This document shows, in pieces, positions 7,696 to 15,425 of a stretch of 64,000 bases of DNA. A model generated the notes under the pieces. It was not told the origin of the DNA. It saw only the letters and a list, made by a program, of their open reading frames with translations, and did not search any database. The position numbers were made by a program, and so were the translations under genes. Source of the DNA: JBFGJH01 sp041586155 (GTDB taxonomy: Bacteria > Actinomycetota > Acidimicrobiia > Spongiisociales > JAENVV01); the NCBI GenBank assembly GCA_041586155.1, contig JBFHAT010000006.1:33048-97047 (forward strand). Direction: 5' to 3'. How positions within the stretch are numbered: position 1 is the stretch's first letter; each line of letters begins with the position of its first letter.

Positions 7696-8813
7696 TGACC
7701 AACCTCGAACAAACACTGGCCAACATGACGAAGGCAGAGCTGATGACTCTGGCCCGAGCGGCAGGACTGACGGGACGGTCGTCGATGACCAGAGATCAGC
7801 TGCGAGCGGCGCTCGCCGACCACCTCGCCGCGCCGCGATCGCATACCGGACCGTCAGCCGGTCCGCAGCCTGCAGACGAGCGGTGCTCGCGCCGAGCAGG
7901 AGACCACAGGTGTGGTCTTCCGGCGCTCTCTGGCGGCGAACTGTGCGCGCTCCACGGCGCCGACTTACGCGACGAAGTGCAACCGATCGCAGGGCGCCTG
8001 GGCTTCGACCAGTGGCCGGCGTTGCTGCGACAGCTTCGGCTGGCCACGTATGACACTGATCCTCTCGGACTCGACCCCGTCATCGCCGAGATGGCTTGGC
8101 ACGTCGCCAACCTGATGTATCACGACTACTTCCGAGTCACGGTGTCTGGTGCTCAACACGTGCCGGCGGCGGGCGCAGGGGTCCTGGCCGCCAACCACGC
8201 CGGTGCCGCCCTTCCATGGGACGCCTTGATGCTGTCGGCAGCCGTTGCCAACGAGCCGGACGTGCCTCGCCGGCTACGGCTCATCGGTACGGAGATCTTC
8301 AACATGCTGCCGTTCGTCTCCCACCTGTACCGCAAATCCGGCGGGGCCTACGCATCGCGATCAGATGCGATGTGGATCCTCGATCAGGGTTATCTGCTCG
8401 GCGTGTTCCCCGAAGGCGTCGCGGGGTTTCAGAAGGCACAGAAGCAGGCATATCAGACACAGCGGTTCGGACGGGGCGGGTTTGCCGACTTGGCGATGCG
8501 AGCGGGCGCACCGATCGTCCCGGTGGCCATCGTCGGATCGGAGGAGACGCACCCGGTCGTCTTCACTTCTGCCCGACTGGCCCGACTGGTCCGGCTGGTG
8601 TTTCCCGAGCAGCGAGTCGATGAGCTGGCGGTGTGGCTCAACCTCATCCCCCTGCCTGTCAAATGGCACATCGAGTTCCTGGAGCCGATCGACGTCGGCG
8701 CCGCCACCGACCGACCCGACCGATTGGCGGTCCTCGAAATCGCCGAAGAGGTCCGGAGCCGCGTTCAGGCCGCCCTCGACCGTCTCGTGAGCCAACGCCG
8801 CAGTATCTTCTGA
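7692..8813 (+). CDS. PlsC-like acyltransferase with SAP-like N-terminus and Cys/His cluster
   Basis: The C-terminal 280 residues form a phospholipid/glycerol acyltransferase domain: LAANHAGAALPWDALM (166-180) is the acyl-transfer motif variant and VFPEG (238-242) the substrate motif. Two additions precede it. Residues 12-45 (MTKAELMTLARAAGLTGRSS onward) look like a SAP or Rho-N type helical module. Residues 65-88 hold Cys65, Cys74, Cys85 and His88 in a spacing that could bind zinc. Total 373 residues. It is translationally coupled to the SDR gene. Acyl acceptor unknown; membrane-associated action is expected of the family. Confidence 0.85.
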   Translation: MMTNLEQTLANMTKAELMTLARAAGLTGRSSMTRDQLRAALADHLAAPRSHTGPSAGPQPADERCSRRAGDHRCGLPALSGGELCALHGADLRDEVQPIAGRLGFDQWPALLRQLRLATYDTDPLGLDPVIAEMAWHVANLMYHDYFRVTVSGAQHVPAAGAGVLAANHAGAALPWDALMLSAAVANEPDVPRRLRLIGTEIFNMLPFVSHLYRKSGGAYASRSDAMWILDQGYLLGVFPEGVAGFQKAQKQAYQTQRFGRGGFADLAMRAGAPIVPVAIVGSEETHPVVFTSARLARLVRLVFPEQRVDELAVWLNLIPLPVKWHIEFLEPIDVGAATDRPDRLAVLEIAEEVRSRVQAALDRLVSQRRSIF

Positions 8814-8871
8814 CGGACGGATCCCTGCTTGCTGGTGCGAGCACATTCACCCAGATCGTTCGCGCTGTCTA

Positions 8872-8913
8872 GCGCTTGCTATAGCTAGCGTCTGTGGATA
8901 TCATTGCAAGCGC
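8872..8913 (+). promoter_or_regulatory. Promoter and inverted repeat ahead of XRE-HbhA-like genes
   Basis: TTGCTA (8876-8881) and TATCAT (8899-8904) are 17 bases apart, a good sigma-A type promoter whose start would fall three to nine bases before the ATG at 8914. GCGCTTGC (8872-8879) and GCAAGCGC (8906-8913) form a perfect 8-base inverted repeat framing the promoter. A second palindrome, GCTATAGC, sits at 8878-8885. The layout suggests autoregulation by the XRE protein. Confidence 0.6.
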
Positions 8914-9297
8914 ATGGACGAAATCGAGCGCGACCCCAACGACATTGGGGCCTTCATCCGCCAGCAACGAGAACGGTCGAAGATGTCGCTTCGGCGGCTG
9001 GCCGACAAGGCCGGCATCTCGAATCCGTACCTCAGCCAGATCGAGCGCGGGCTGCGCAAACCGTCCGCCGAGATCCTCAAGGCGCTGGCGCGGGGATTGT
9101 CCATCCAAGCCGAGTCGCTCTATATCCAAGCCGGACTGTTGGAGGACGGCGCCAAGGCGCCGACCGTACGGGCGGCAGTCGAGGCGGACGAGGCGCTCTC
9201 GGCTCGTCAGAAGCAGGTGCTGCTCGAGCTCTACCGCACCCTGGTGGAGACGAGCGAGAACAACGAAGAAACGAAAGGAGACCCACGTGGTCGATAA
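8914..9297 (+). CDS. XRE-family helix-turn-helix regulator
   Basis: Residues 12-65 form a Cro/C1-type HTH domain (FIRQQRERSKMSLRRLADKA, then SNPYLSQIERGLRKPSAE). Total 127 residues, with an acidic tail. The gene overlaps the HbhA-like gene by 11 bases. Mycobacteria have the same pairing (an XRE-type regulator next to hbhA), so local regulation of the neighbour is a reasonable inference. The flanking inverted repeat is the likely binding site. Confidence 0.92.
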   Translation: MDEIERDPNDIGAFIRQQRERSKMSLRRLADKAGISNPYLSQIERGLRKPSAEILKALARGLSIQAESLYIQAGLLEDGAKAPTVRAAVEADEALSARQKQVLLELYRTLVETSENNEETKGDPRGR

Positions 9298-9952
9298 GAA
9301 TCGAGTCGAAAAGGCTCAAGAAACCGCAGAGAAGGTGCTCTATGCCGCCATCGGCGCTCCCGCCAAGGCCGGCAAAGCAATCACCGAGCGCCTTGCCGAT
9401 GCCAACGACCGGCTCACCAAGCGGCGCGAGAAGATGGTGAAGGAATTCACCGCCGAGTTCGATGCCTGGGCCTCCGAAGGCGAGGCGCTGGTCCACCGGC
9501 TCCAAGAACGCAACGTCGTGGAGGACCTCACGGCCCGAGCCAACGTCGATCAATTCCAAGAGCAGGTCGGCAAGTTGCGTCATCAACTCGAGGACATGCT
9601 CGAGACCTGGCGTGCCAATTTCCTGCCCGAACGGGCCGAGGCTGTCAAGGCCGGCGCGGAGCGGGTCGAAGTCGCCGCTGAGAAGGTCGAGGAGACGGCC
9701 GGCGCGGTTGCGAAGAAGGCCGCTTCAACCGCCAAGAACACGGCTACCAAGACCAGCGCCGCCAAGAAGCCGGCCGCCAAGAAGCCGGCTGCGAAGACCA
9801 CCACGGCCAAGAAGCCGGCCGCCAAAAAGCCGGCTGCGAAGACCACCACGGCCAAGAAGCCGGCCGCCAAGACCACTACGGCCAAGAAGCCGGCCGCCAA
9901 GACCACTACGGCGAAGAAGCCGGCGGCGCGGGCAACGTCCGCAAAGAAGTGA
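9287..9952 (+). CDS. HbhA-like protein with Lys/Ala/Pro-rich tail
   Basis: This 221-residue protein has a helical N-terminal half (about 1-140, coiled-coil-like, rich in Glu, Arg and Ala). A strongly basic tail (about 155-221) is built from KKPAAK and AKTTTA repeats. That architecture matches mycobacterial heparin-binding haemagglutinin, where the Lys-rich tail binds sulfated polysaccharides or nucleic acid. A histone H1-like DNA-binding protein is the main alternative. I chose the GTG at 9287, which has GAAAGGAG about five bases before it, over the upstream extension of the frame. It overlaps the XRE gene by 11 bases. Confidence 0.75.
   Translation: MVDKNRVEKAQETAEKVLYAAIGAPAKAGKAITERLADANDRLTKRREKMVKEFTAEFDAWASEGEALVHRLQERNVVEDLTARANVDQFQEQVGKLRHQLEDMLETWRANFLPERAEAVKAGAERVEVAAEKVEETAGAVAKKAASTAKNTATKTSAAKKPAAKKPAAKTTTAKKPAAKKPAAKTTTAKKPAAKTTTAKKPAAKTTTAKKPAARATSAKK
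9757..9948 (+). repeat. Tandem repeats encoding KKPAAK/AKTTTA
   Basis: Imperfect tandem units built around AAGAAGCCGGC(C/T)GC and AAGACCAC(C/T)ACGGC. They encode two longer blocks followed by shorter ones. Repeat number is likely to vary between strains. Confidence 0.85.
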
Positions 9953-9983
9953 CGTCAGCCCGGGGTTGACGTCCCGTGATCCT

Positions 9984-10008
9984 GAGCGGCCGCCTTCGGC
10001 GGCCGCTC
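9984..10008. terminator. Hairpin between convergent genes
   Basis: A perfect 11-base stem (GAGCGGCCGCC / GGCGGCCGCTC) with loop TTC lies between the HbhA-like gene and the DUF4332 gene. There is no long T-run, so termination may be bidirectional but imperfect. Confidence 0.7.
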
Positions 10009-10009
10009 A

Positions 10010-10411
10010 TTACGTGACGAGCGGTTCGAGGGTCTTGGCGTGCTCCACCCAGCGCGCCACCATCGCTTCGGTGGGGAGACGGCGTACGAGCCGCTTCTTC
10101 TCGTTGAGTTCGACCATGACTGCGGTGAGCGTGATGGGGTTGCGCCGCCTCAGCTCTTTGACCGTGTCGACACCTGCTGCCTCCAGCAGATCGGAGTATT
10201 CGGAGCCGATGCCTTTGCAGCGCATGAGATCCGCCCGATTCACCCACTCGAGCAGCTTCCGCTCCTCGAGGTTGGTCACGTCCGACAATGCCTTGCGGCC
10301 CCGCCGGTCGTGAGCTCGCTTCAGGAGCGCCTCGGTGGTCCGAATGCCGGCCTTGCGCAGCTTGGTTGCGTTGCGCTGACCGATCCCTTCGATGGCGTCG
10401 ATAGAGGGCAT
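10010..10411 (-). CDS. DUF4332-type helix-hairpin-helix protein
   Basis: A 133-residue protein with two helix-hairpin-helix-like units (IDAIEGIGQRNATKLRKAGI, 4-23; MRCKGIGSEYSDLLEAAGV near the middle). This arrangement is typical of DUF4332, thought to bind nucleic acid. The frame is open upstream to 10690, but ATG at 10411 has GAAAGGACC before it and starts at the conserved domain. It is convergent with the HbhA-like gene across a hairpin. Function unknown. Confidence 0.85.
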   Translation of the reverse strand: MPSIDAIEGIGQRNATKLRKAGIRTTEALLKRAHDRRGRKALSDVTNLEERKLLEWVNRADLMRCKGIGSEYSDLLEAAGVDTVKELRRRNPITLTAVMVELNEKKRLVRRLPTEAMVARWVEHAKTLEPLVT

Positions 10412-10545
10412 CCTGGTCCTTTCGAATCCGTTCCCCAGCGTCCGGTGGCCGGGCGCACGGTCGGGCAGGATAACAGGACCCGTATCGCGCTTGCCCGGTA
10501 GGTGAAGCGGTGTGCAGCGCCGCCCACCGCACCAGGCGGTCACCT

Positions 10546-11109
10546 TCAGGAGCGGCCGAAGAGCCGCCTGAAGAAGTCGACGATGGCGCTGACGAGGCTC
10601 GAAATGAAGAGCGATCCTCCTCGCACCTCCCCGGCGGTGACGGCTTCGGCCTCGGTTGCAGATGCTGCTCCGAGCTTGGCTTCGAGGCACGTCACGAACT
10701 CGCCGATGAGTCGTGACGACATCTCCTTGATCAGCCCCGTTCGCCCGAACTGTGCCGCCGGCCCCGACAGCGATACGTCCGCGTCGACCACGACCCGCGT
10801 CCCGTTGTCGGATGCCTCGAGGCGATAGTCGACCGCAACCTGTCCCCGACTGCCGCCCCGCTTGTCGGCGCCCTGCCCCTTGATGTGACCCGATCGGCTT
10901 GCTGCGTCCGGCGTCACAGTGGCCTTGCCCTCGAACGCGGCGGTCATGGGACCGAGCTTGGCCTCCAGCCGACCCTCATAGGTTCCATCGCCATGATCCT
11001 CGGTGAGTTCGGCGCCGGGGAGACATTGCGCAACCGAAGGAACGTCCTGGAAGAAATCCCAAACCGCGTCGACCGGCTTCGTCACCTCGAATTCCTGGCT
11101 GATCTTCAC
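10546..11109 (-). CDS. coxG: CoxG-like SRPBCC protein
   Basis: CoxG-family protein, 187 residues. The N-terminal 145 residues form the START/SRPBCC fold (FEVTKPVDAVWDFFQDVPSV, PGAELTE, GRLEAKLGPMTAAFEG). The C-terminus (about 166-187) is hydrophobic then basic and could attach to the membrane. In carboxydotrophs CoxG helps anchor the enzyme to the membrane. Its ATG overlaps the stop of the MobA-like gene. It is last in the accessory operon. Confidence 0.9.
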   Translation of the reverse strand: MKISQEFEVTKPVDAVWDFFQDVPSVAQCLPGAELTEDHGDGTYEGRLEAKLGPMTAAFEGKATVTPDAASRSGHIKGQGADKRGGSRGQVAVDYRLEASDNGTRVVVDADVSLSGPAAQFGRTGLIKEMSSRLIGEFVTCLEAKLGAASATEAEAVTAGEVRGGSLFISSLVSAIVDFFRRLFGRS

Positions 11110-11702
11110 GCACCACTCCTCGGTCGCAATTCCTCAACATCCGTCGCCGTGTCCACGTCACGCGGTGGCATCTGCTCGAACCATACTTCTTCCACCCATT
11201 CCGGATGGGCCTGCAGCAGCTGCTGAGCGCCGTTGTCACCCTCCAGGCTCATCAACCGGGTGAATAGGCTCCGGTCGACTACGACCGGGTTCGAACGCGT
11301 GTACCGATAGCGGGGCACGATCGCAGGTTTACGGGTACTCGTGTGGGTGTCGAGCAGCCTATCGACCACCTCGCGCTCGATGCGAGGCTGATCGCCGAGA
11401 GCGATGACGCATCGGTCGGCGTCACCGTCGTTGAGGAGCGCATCGAGTCCCACGCTCAACGACGTGGCCAAGCCCTCCTCGTGATCATCATTGATGACGA
11501 CGGAGGCCCCCGACAGGTCGCATTCGGCGAGCACGCGATCCGCCTCATGGCCGAGCACGACCCACACCTCTTCGACGGGCCAGGCACGCACCATCTCGTA
11601 CACGTGCTGGAGGAGCGGCTTCCCGCCCCAGTCGATGAGCTGTTTGGGCTCCTGGAGCCGGCGGCTGCTGCCGGCAGCGAGGATGAGCGCGGCGGTGTGC
11701 AT
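11106..11702 (-). CDS. MobA-like molybdopterin nucleotidyltransferase
   Basis: A 198-residue nucleotidyltransferase with the N-terminal signature LILAAGSSRRLQEPKQLIDW (6-25) and the metal-binding ALGDQPR. This is the MobA/MocA type that attaches CMP to molybdopterin to make the dinucleotide cofactor of xanthine-oxidase-family enzymes. It overlaps coxG by four bases and sits beside xdhC-type genes, so it probably serves the CoxL-type enzyme encoded 5 kb away. Confidence 0.88.
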   Translation of the reverse strand: MHTAALILAAGSSRRLQEPKQLIDWGGKPLLQHVYEMVRAWPVEEVWVVLGHEADRVLAECDLSGASVVINDDHEEGLATSLSVGLDALLNDGDADRCVIALGDQPRIEREVVDRLLDTHTSTRKPAIVPRYRYTRSNPVVVDRSLFTRLMSLEGDNGAQQLLQAHPEWVEEVWFEQMPPRDVDTATDVEELRPRSGA

Positions 11703-11732
11703 GGCGGCGAAGCCTAGGCGCCGTCTCGCCTG

Positions 11733-12512
11733 TCAGATGTCGCCTTCGTCGTCGCTTCTCTGGAGATGGATTCGACCCTCACGACCATGCAAGGAACGGC
11801 CGTTGCCAGAGCCGTAACGAACCTGGATCATCTCGGCGAGGATCGACACCGCGGTCTCGGCAGGGGTCTCGGCACCGATGTCGAGCCCCACGGGCCCGTG
11901 GATGCGGCTGATCTGCTCCACCGAGTACCCCGCCTCCTGCAGCCGGCCGACCCGCTTGGCATGGGTCCGACGGCTCCCCATGGCGCCGATGTACCTGACG
12001 GGCCGATCCAGAACCATCGGCAGTACCGGGTCCTCGAAGCGGGAATCGTGGGAGAGCAGCACCACATAGGTACGACGGTCGAGCACGAGTCGGTCGGCGA
12101 TCTCGTCGGGCCAACCCACCAGCACGGCGTCGGCCGTCGGAAACCGTTCCGGAGTCGTGAACGCCGGGCGGGCGTCAGACACCACCACGCTGAAATCGAG
12201 GCGACTGGCGAGGTCGGCCAGGGCCTGCGCCACGTGCACAGCGCCAAAGATCACGAGCTGCGGACGGGGCGCCAGCGTCTCCATGAAGACTTCACGCTCG
12301 CCGTACGTGAGCGTGCGACTCTGCTCGACCTCCATGAGCGCTCGAGCATCGGCGAGCATCTCATCATCCACCCGCAGACCACCGGCGACGGGACCGTTCT
12401 CGTAGTCCACCAGGGCTTTGGCGCCAAGCTCGGGCCCGGCGACGACGGTGAGCACTGCGGCGAGCCGCTCGCGGTCGATCGCGTCCCGAGCTGCGGCGTG
12501 AACCTCACTCAT
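11733..12512 (-). CDS. xdhC: XdhC family protein, C-terminal Rossmann domain
   Basis: A 259-residue protein ending in the XdhC C-terminal domain (LVIFGAVHVAQALADLA, then YIGAMGSRRTHAKR, GLDIGAETPAETAVSILAEM). The N-terminal part is a diverged remnant of the XdhC/CoxI domain. XdhC proteins bring finished, sulfurated molybdenum cofactor to the apoenzyme. ATG at 12512 overlaps the stop of the upstream gene (ATGA). Together the two genes match what is often one polypeptide. Confidence 0.9.
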   Translation of the reverse strand: MSEVHAAARDAIDRERLAAVLTVVAGPELGAKALVDYENGPVAGGLRVDDEMLADARALMEVEQSRTLTYGEREVFMETLAPRPQLVIFGAVHVAQALADLASRLDFSVVVSDARPAFTTPERFPTADAVLVGWPDEIADRLVLDRRTYVVLLSHDSRFEDPVLPMVLDRPVRYIGAMGSRRTHAKRVGRLQEAGYSVEQISRIHGPVGLDIGAETPAETAVSILAEMIQVRYGSGNGRSLHGREGRIHLQRSDDEGDI

Positions 12513-12820
12513 CTCCACGGTTCGATGAACACCTGAATGGTGCCGCCGCACGCCAGGCCGACTTCGAACGCCTCGTCATCGGCGATTCCATAGGTCACGA
12601 GTCGGGGCGAGCCGCTTGCAAGCACCTCTTGTGCGTGCAGGTACACGTCGTTTTCGACGCAGCCTCCGCTGACGGAACCCTCCATGTCGCCATCGGAGGT
12701 GACCAGGAACTTGGCACCCTCCGGCCGAGGCGCAGAGCCCGCCACACGTACGACGGTGGCCACCGCGACCTGCTTGCCGTCGGCCAGCCAACGCTCTGCC
12801 AGGTCCAATACGTCCTTCAT
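12509..12820 (-). CDS. XdhC/CoxI N-terminal domain protein
   Basis: A 103-residue protein matching only the N-terminal XdhC_CoxI domain: KQVAVATVVRVAGSAPRPEG, then GSVSGGCVEND and the late VGLACGGTIQVFIEP. The conserved GGCVE and CGGT cysteines are present. The frame is open upstream to 13051, but ATG at 12820 overlaps the coxE stop (TGATG) and gives the family start. It is read directly into the C-terminal domain gene, so it is best seen as half of a split XdhC. Confidence 0.9.
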   Translation of the reverse strand: MKDVLDLAERWLADGKQVAVATVVRVAGSAPRPEGAKFLVTSDGDMEGSVSGGCVENDVYLHAQEVLASGSPRLVTYGIADDEAFEVGLACGGTIQVFIEPWR

Positions 12821-13953
12821 CACGCTGCTCTCGTTCTCTTCACCGTGGACTCTAGGAGTTCGATGACATGTGCGAGGTCGAGGACGGTGGCCGCCGGCAG
12901 AAAGTCGTCGACGTATGGCAGCACCGTCTTGATCCCACGGGTCTCCGGGGCGTAGCCGGACCGACCGGAGAGGGGATTCAGCCACACGACCCGATGGACA
13001 CTCCGGGCGAGCCGCGCCATCTCCCGGTCGAGCAGGGCGATGTCTCCGCAATCCCAGCCATCGGAAACGATCATCAGCACAGGCCCTCCACGCAGGACCC
13101 GCCGCGACCAGTCACGGTTGAACGTCTCCAGCGCCGCTCCGATCTGCGTTCCACCCGACCAGTCGTCGACGGCGTCGGCGGTTCCCTTCAAGGCCGCTCG
13201 TAGATCTCGGCGACTGAGCTGCCATGTGACGCGGGTCAGCCGAGTGGAGAACACGAAGGTCTCGACCCTACCCACCCTGCTGCGGGCAGCATGCGCAAAG
13301 GTCAGCACCATCTCGGCATAGGCCTCCATCGAACCGCTCACGTCTGCAATGACGACGAGGGGTCGGCGGCGATTCCGGCGGCCGGTCATCTCCAATGGCA
13401 CCAGGTCGGCGCGAGGACCGACCATCGAACGAAGGGTGGCTCGTAGATCGGGGCGCAGACCTCGAGCATCGGCCTTCCATCGGCGGCTTCGCGTCTCGGC
13501 CGGTTGCCACACCATGCGGGCGATCAGCCGTTTGGCGACTTCGACCTCGACGTCGTCCAGCGAAGAGAAGTCTCGGCTCCCCATCCGCTCGACCAGCGAA
13601 GCCCCCACCTGCTCTGCCACGTCGCTCGCATCGGCATCCGACGAACCGGAAAGGTGTCTCGCCACCCATTCGTGCTCGTGGCCCAATGCCGCGGACGGAT
13701 CGAGGGGACTCTCTGCAGGCGCACCGTTTCCGAAGAACCGGCGAAAGACGCGGTCGAAGATGTCGAACTGGTCAGGTCGCACGACGGTCAATGAGCGAAG
13801 CGCGTGATAGACGTCCTGCGCACTGGCAACGTCGACCAGCCCCAGCGCCCGCACCGAGTCAGCCGCGTCATCGGGCGTGAGGACCAGACCCTCTGTGCGC
13901 AACGCAGACATGAAACGGACCATCGATCCGACGAGCGAATCCTCAGTCCCCAC
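12820..13953 (-). CDS. coxE: CoxE-like von Willebrand A protein
   Basis: A 377-residue CoxE-family protein with a C-terminal VWA domain: the MIDAS motif DVSGS at 204-208, then TGG-like SGGTQIGAAL, and SDGWDCGD. In carboxydotrophs CoxE works with the MoxR-type ATPase CoxD in maturing the Mo-Cu centre. Its start overlaps the coxD end by 11 bases. A general MoxR/VWA chaperone pair for another Mo hydroxylase is equally consistent. Confidence 0.9.
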   Translation of the reverse strand: MGTEDSLVGSMVRFMSALRTEGLVLTPDDAADSVRALGLVDVASAQDVYHALRSLTVVRPDQFDIFDRVFRRFFGNGAPAESPLDPSAALGHEHEWVARHLSGSSDADASDVAEQVGASLVERMGSRDFSSLDDVEVEVAKRLIARMVWQPAETRSRRWKADARGLRPDLRATLRSMVGPRADLVPLEMTGRRNRRRPLVVIADVSGSMEAYAEMVLTFAHAARSRVGRVETFVFSTRLTRVTWQLSRRDLRAALKGTADAVDDWSGGTQIGAALETFNRDWSRRVLRGGPVLMIVSDGWDCGDIALLDREMARLARSVHRVVWLNPLSGRSGYAPETRGIKTVLPYVDDFLPAATVLDLAHVIELLESTVKRTRAA

Positions 13954-14827
13954 CGACGACCGCCTCCAAACCGGCGGTGCGCACCGATTCGATGTCGTCC
14001 TGATACTTGAGAACCACGCCTAGGGTCTCGTCTGCGACCTCGCCCGACAGTGCATCCGCCCCCAAAACCTCGAGTGCCGCAGCCCAGTCGAGAGTCTCGG
14101 CGACCCCAGGCGGCTTGAAGAGGTCCATCGACCGCAGTCGAGCCATCGCCTCGGCCAGCTGCCCGGCGAGCGCTCGGCTCACTCCTGGCACCTTGCGGGT
14201 GACGATTGCCACTTCGCGGTCGAAGTCGGGATAATCGATCCAGTGGTAGATGCAGCGACGTTTGAGCGCATCGTGGATCTCTCTCGTCCGATTCGACGTG
14301 AGGACCACCACCGGCGGCTGCTCCGCCTTGATCGTGCCCAGCTCGGGGATGGTGACCTGGAAATCCGACAAGAGCTCGAGGAGGTACGCCTCAAATTCCT
14401 CATCGGCTCTGTCGAGCTCATCGATCAACAAAACCGGCCGTCGCCCTTCGCGGGCCGCCTCGACTGCTGCGAGCAGCGGCCGCACGACGAGGTACTCGCG
14501 AGACATGATCTGTGAGACGTCGGCCCGGTTCGCGCTGTCGGTTGCCTCGAGCATGCGGATCGCCAGCATCTGACGCGCATAGTCCCATTCGTACAGCGCG
14601 TGGCCGACGTCCAGGCCCTCGTAGCACTGGAGCCGGATCAGATCCTCGCCCAACACATCAGCGAGCACCTTGGCGATCTCTGTCTTGCCCACGCCCGCCT
14701 CGCCCTCGAGGAAGAGCGGCCGCCCCAGTTGGATCGCCAGGTGCACGGCGATCGCCAACGACCGATCGGCTTCGTAGTTGTGTTCGGCGAGGGCTCTGTG
14801 AACGGCTTCGACCGAGTTGAGGTGCAC
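13943..14827 (-). CDS. coxD: CoxD-like MoxR AAA+ ATPase
   Basis: A 294-residue MoxR-family ATPase. Walker A is GEAGVGKT (42-49), Walker B VLLIDELDRAD, and sensor 1 is VVLTSNRTREIHDALKRRC. CoxD-type proteins act as metallochaperone ATPases in CO dehydrogenase maturation. It starts with GTG six bases after TAGGCT (14834-14839, minus), so it heads the operon coxD-coxE-xdhC(N)-xdhC(C)-MobA-like-coxG. Confidence 0.92.
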   Translation of the reverse strand: MHLNSVEAVHRALAEHNYEADRSLAIAVHLAIQLGRPLFLEGEAGVGKTEIAKVLADVLGEDLIRLQCYEGLDVGHALYEWDYARQMLAIRMLEATDSANRADVSQIMSREYLVVRPLLAAVEAAREGRRPVLLIDELDRADEEFEAYLLELLSDFQVTIPELGTIKAEQPPVVVLTSNRTREIHDALKRRCIYHWIDYPDFDREVAIVTRKVPGVSRALAGQLAEAMARLRSMDLFKPPGVAETLDWAAALEVLGADALSGEVADETLGVVLKYQDDIESVRTAGLEAVVGGD

Positions 14828-14833
14828 GACCGC

Positions 14834-14839
14834 AGCCTA
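14834..14839 (-). promoter_or_regulatory. -10 hexamer of the cox accessory operon
   Basis: TAGGCT on the minus strand ends six bases before the GTG at 14827. Confidence 0.5.
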
Positions 14840-14883
14840 GCGCCGACACGGTCCTTCGAGCCGTACATGGCGCACCGATCGAC

Positions 14884-14931
14884 TTGACGAAATGCATCTC
14901 TGGTGATACAAATATCTGAGCGTTATACGCT
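14884..14931 (+). promoter_or_regulatory. hsp20 promoter with palindrome near the start site
   Basis: TTGACG (14884-14889) and TACAAA (14907-14912) are 17 bases apart in an A+T-rich stretch unlike its surroundings. AGCGT TAT ACGCT (14919-14931) lies where transcription should begin and could be an operator. It is not a CIRCE or HAIR element. Confidence 0.55.
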
Positions 14932-14993
14932 TAGATTCAATGAACATCATTCATCAACTTACTTACAGCAATCGTCTACAAGGAGGACGACCT

Positions 14994-15422
14994 ATGGCCA
15001 TTCGCATGCAGCATCCGCTGGCGGAAGTCGAGCGGCTCTTCAACCGTTTCGAGCAGGAATGGAGCGGCGGCGGCATGATGCCGATGGATGCCTTCACCAA
15101 GGACGACACCCTCGTGCTGCGATTCGATCTACCTGGTGTCTCGGCCGAGGAGATCGAACTCACCAGCGAGAAGAACATGCTGTCGGTCACCGTGACCCGG
15201 CCGGTCGAGGAGACTGACGATGTCGTCTGGTCGGTGCGTGAGCGGCCGACCGGGAGGCACACCCGCCAGGTTCGCGTGGGCGACATGGTCGACCTCGGCA
15301 AGATCGAGGCCGACTATCAGAATGGCGTACTCACGGTGACGCTGCCGGTGCGCGAGGAGGTCAAGCCGCGCAAGATCAGCATCACCAACCGCGAGCAGCC
15401 GGCGCTCAGCGAGTCCAGCTGA
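14994..15422 (+). CDS. hsp20: Hsp20/alpha-crystallin small heat-shock protein
   Basis: ATP-independent holdase chaperone of 142 residues. The alpha-crystallin domain spans about 35-130 (LVLRFDLPGVSAEEIELTSE; GVLTVTLPVREE ends the domain). ATG at 14994 follows AAGGAGG by eight bases, a strong ribosome site that rules out the upstream in-frame ATG at 14940. Expressed alone; a hairpin follows directly. Confidence 0.94.
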   Translation: MAIRMQHPLAEVERLFNRFEQEWSGGGMMPMDAFTKDDTLVLRFDLPGVSAEEIELTSEKNMLSVTVTRPVEETDDVVWSVRERPTGRHTRQVRVGDMVDLGKIEADYQNGVLTVTLPVREEVKPRKISITNREQPALSESS

Positions 15423-15425
15423 CGC

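Noticed and set aside
9757..9948. CRISPR-like or satellite repeat
   Set aside because: The repeats are in frame, encode KKPAAK/AKTTTA units and have no unique spacers.
14940..14993. An upstream in-frame ATG extending hsp20 by 18 residues
   Set aside because: The strong AAGGAGG site eight bases before ATG 14994 would fall inside the extension, and the extra residues do not resemble small heat-shock proteins.
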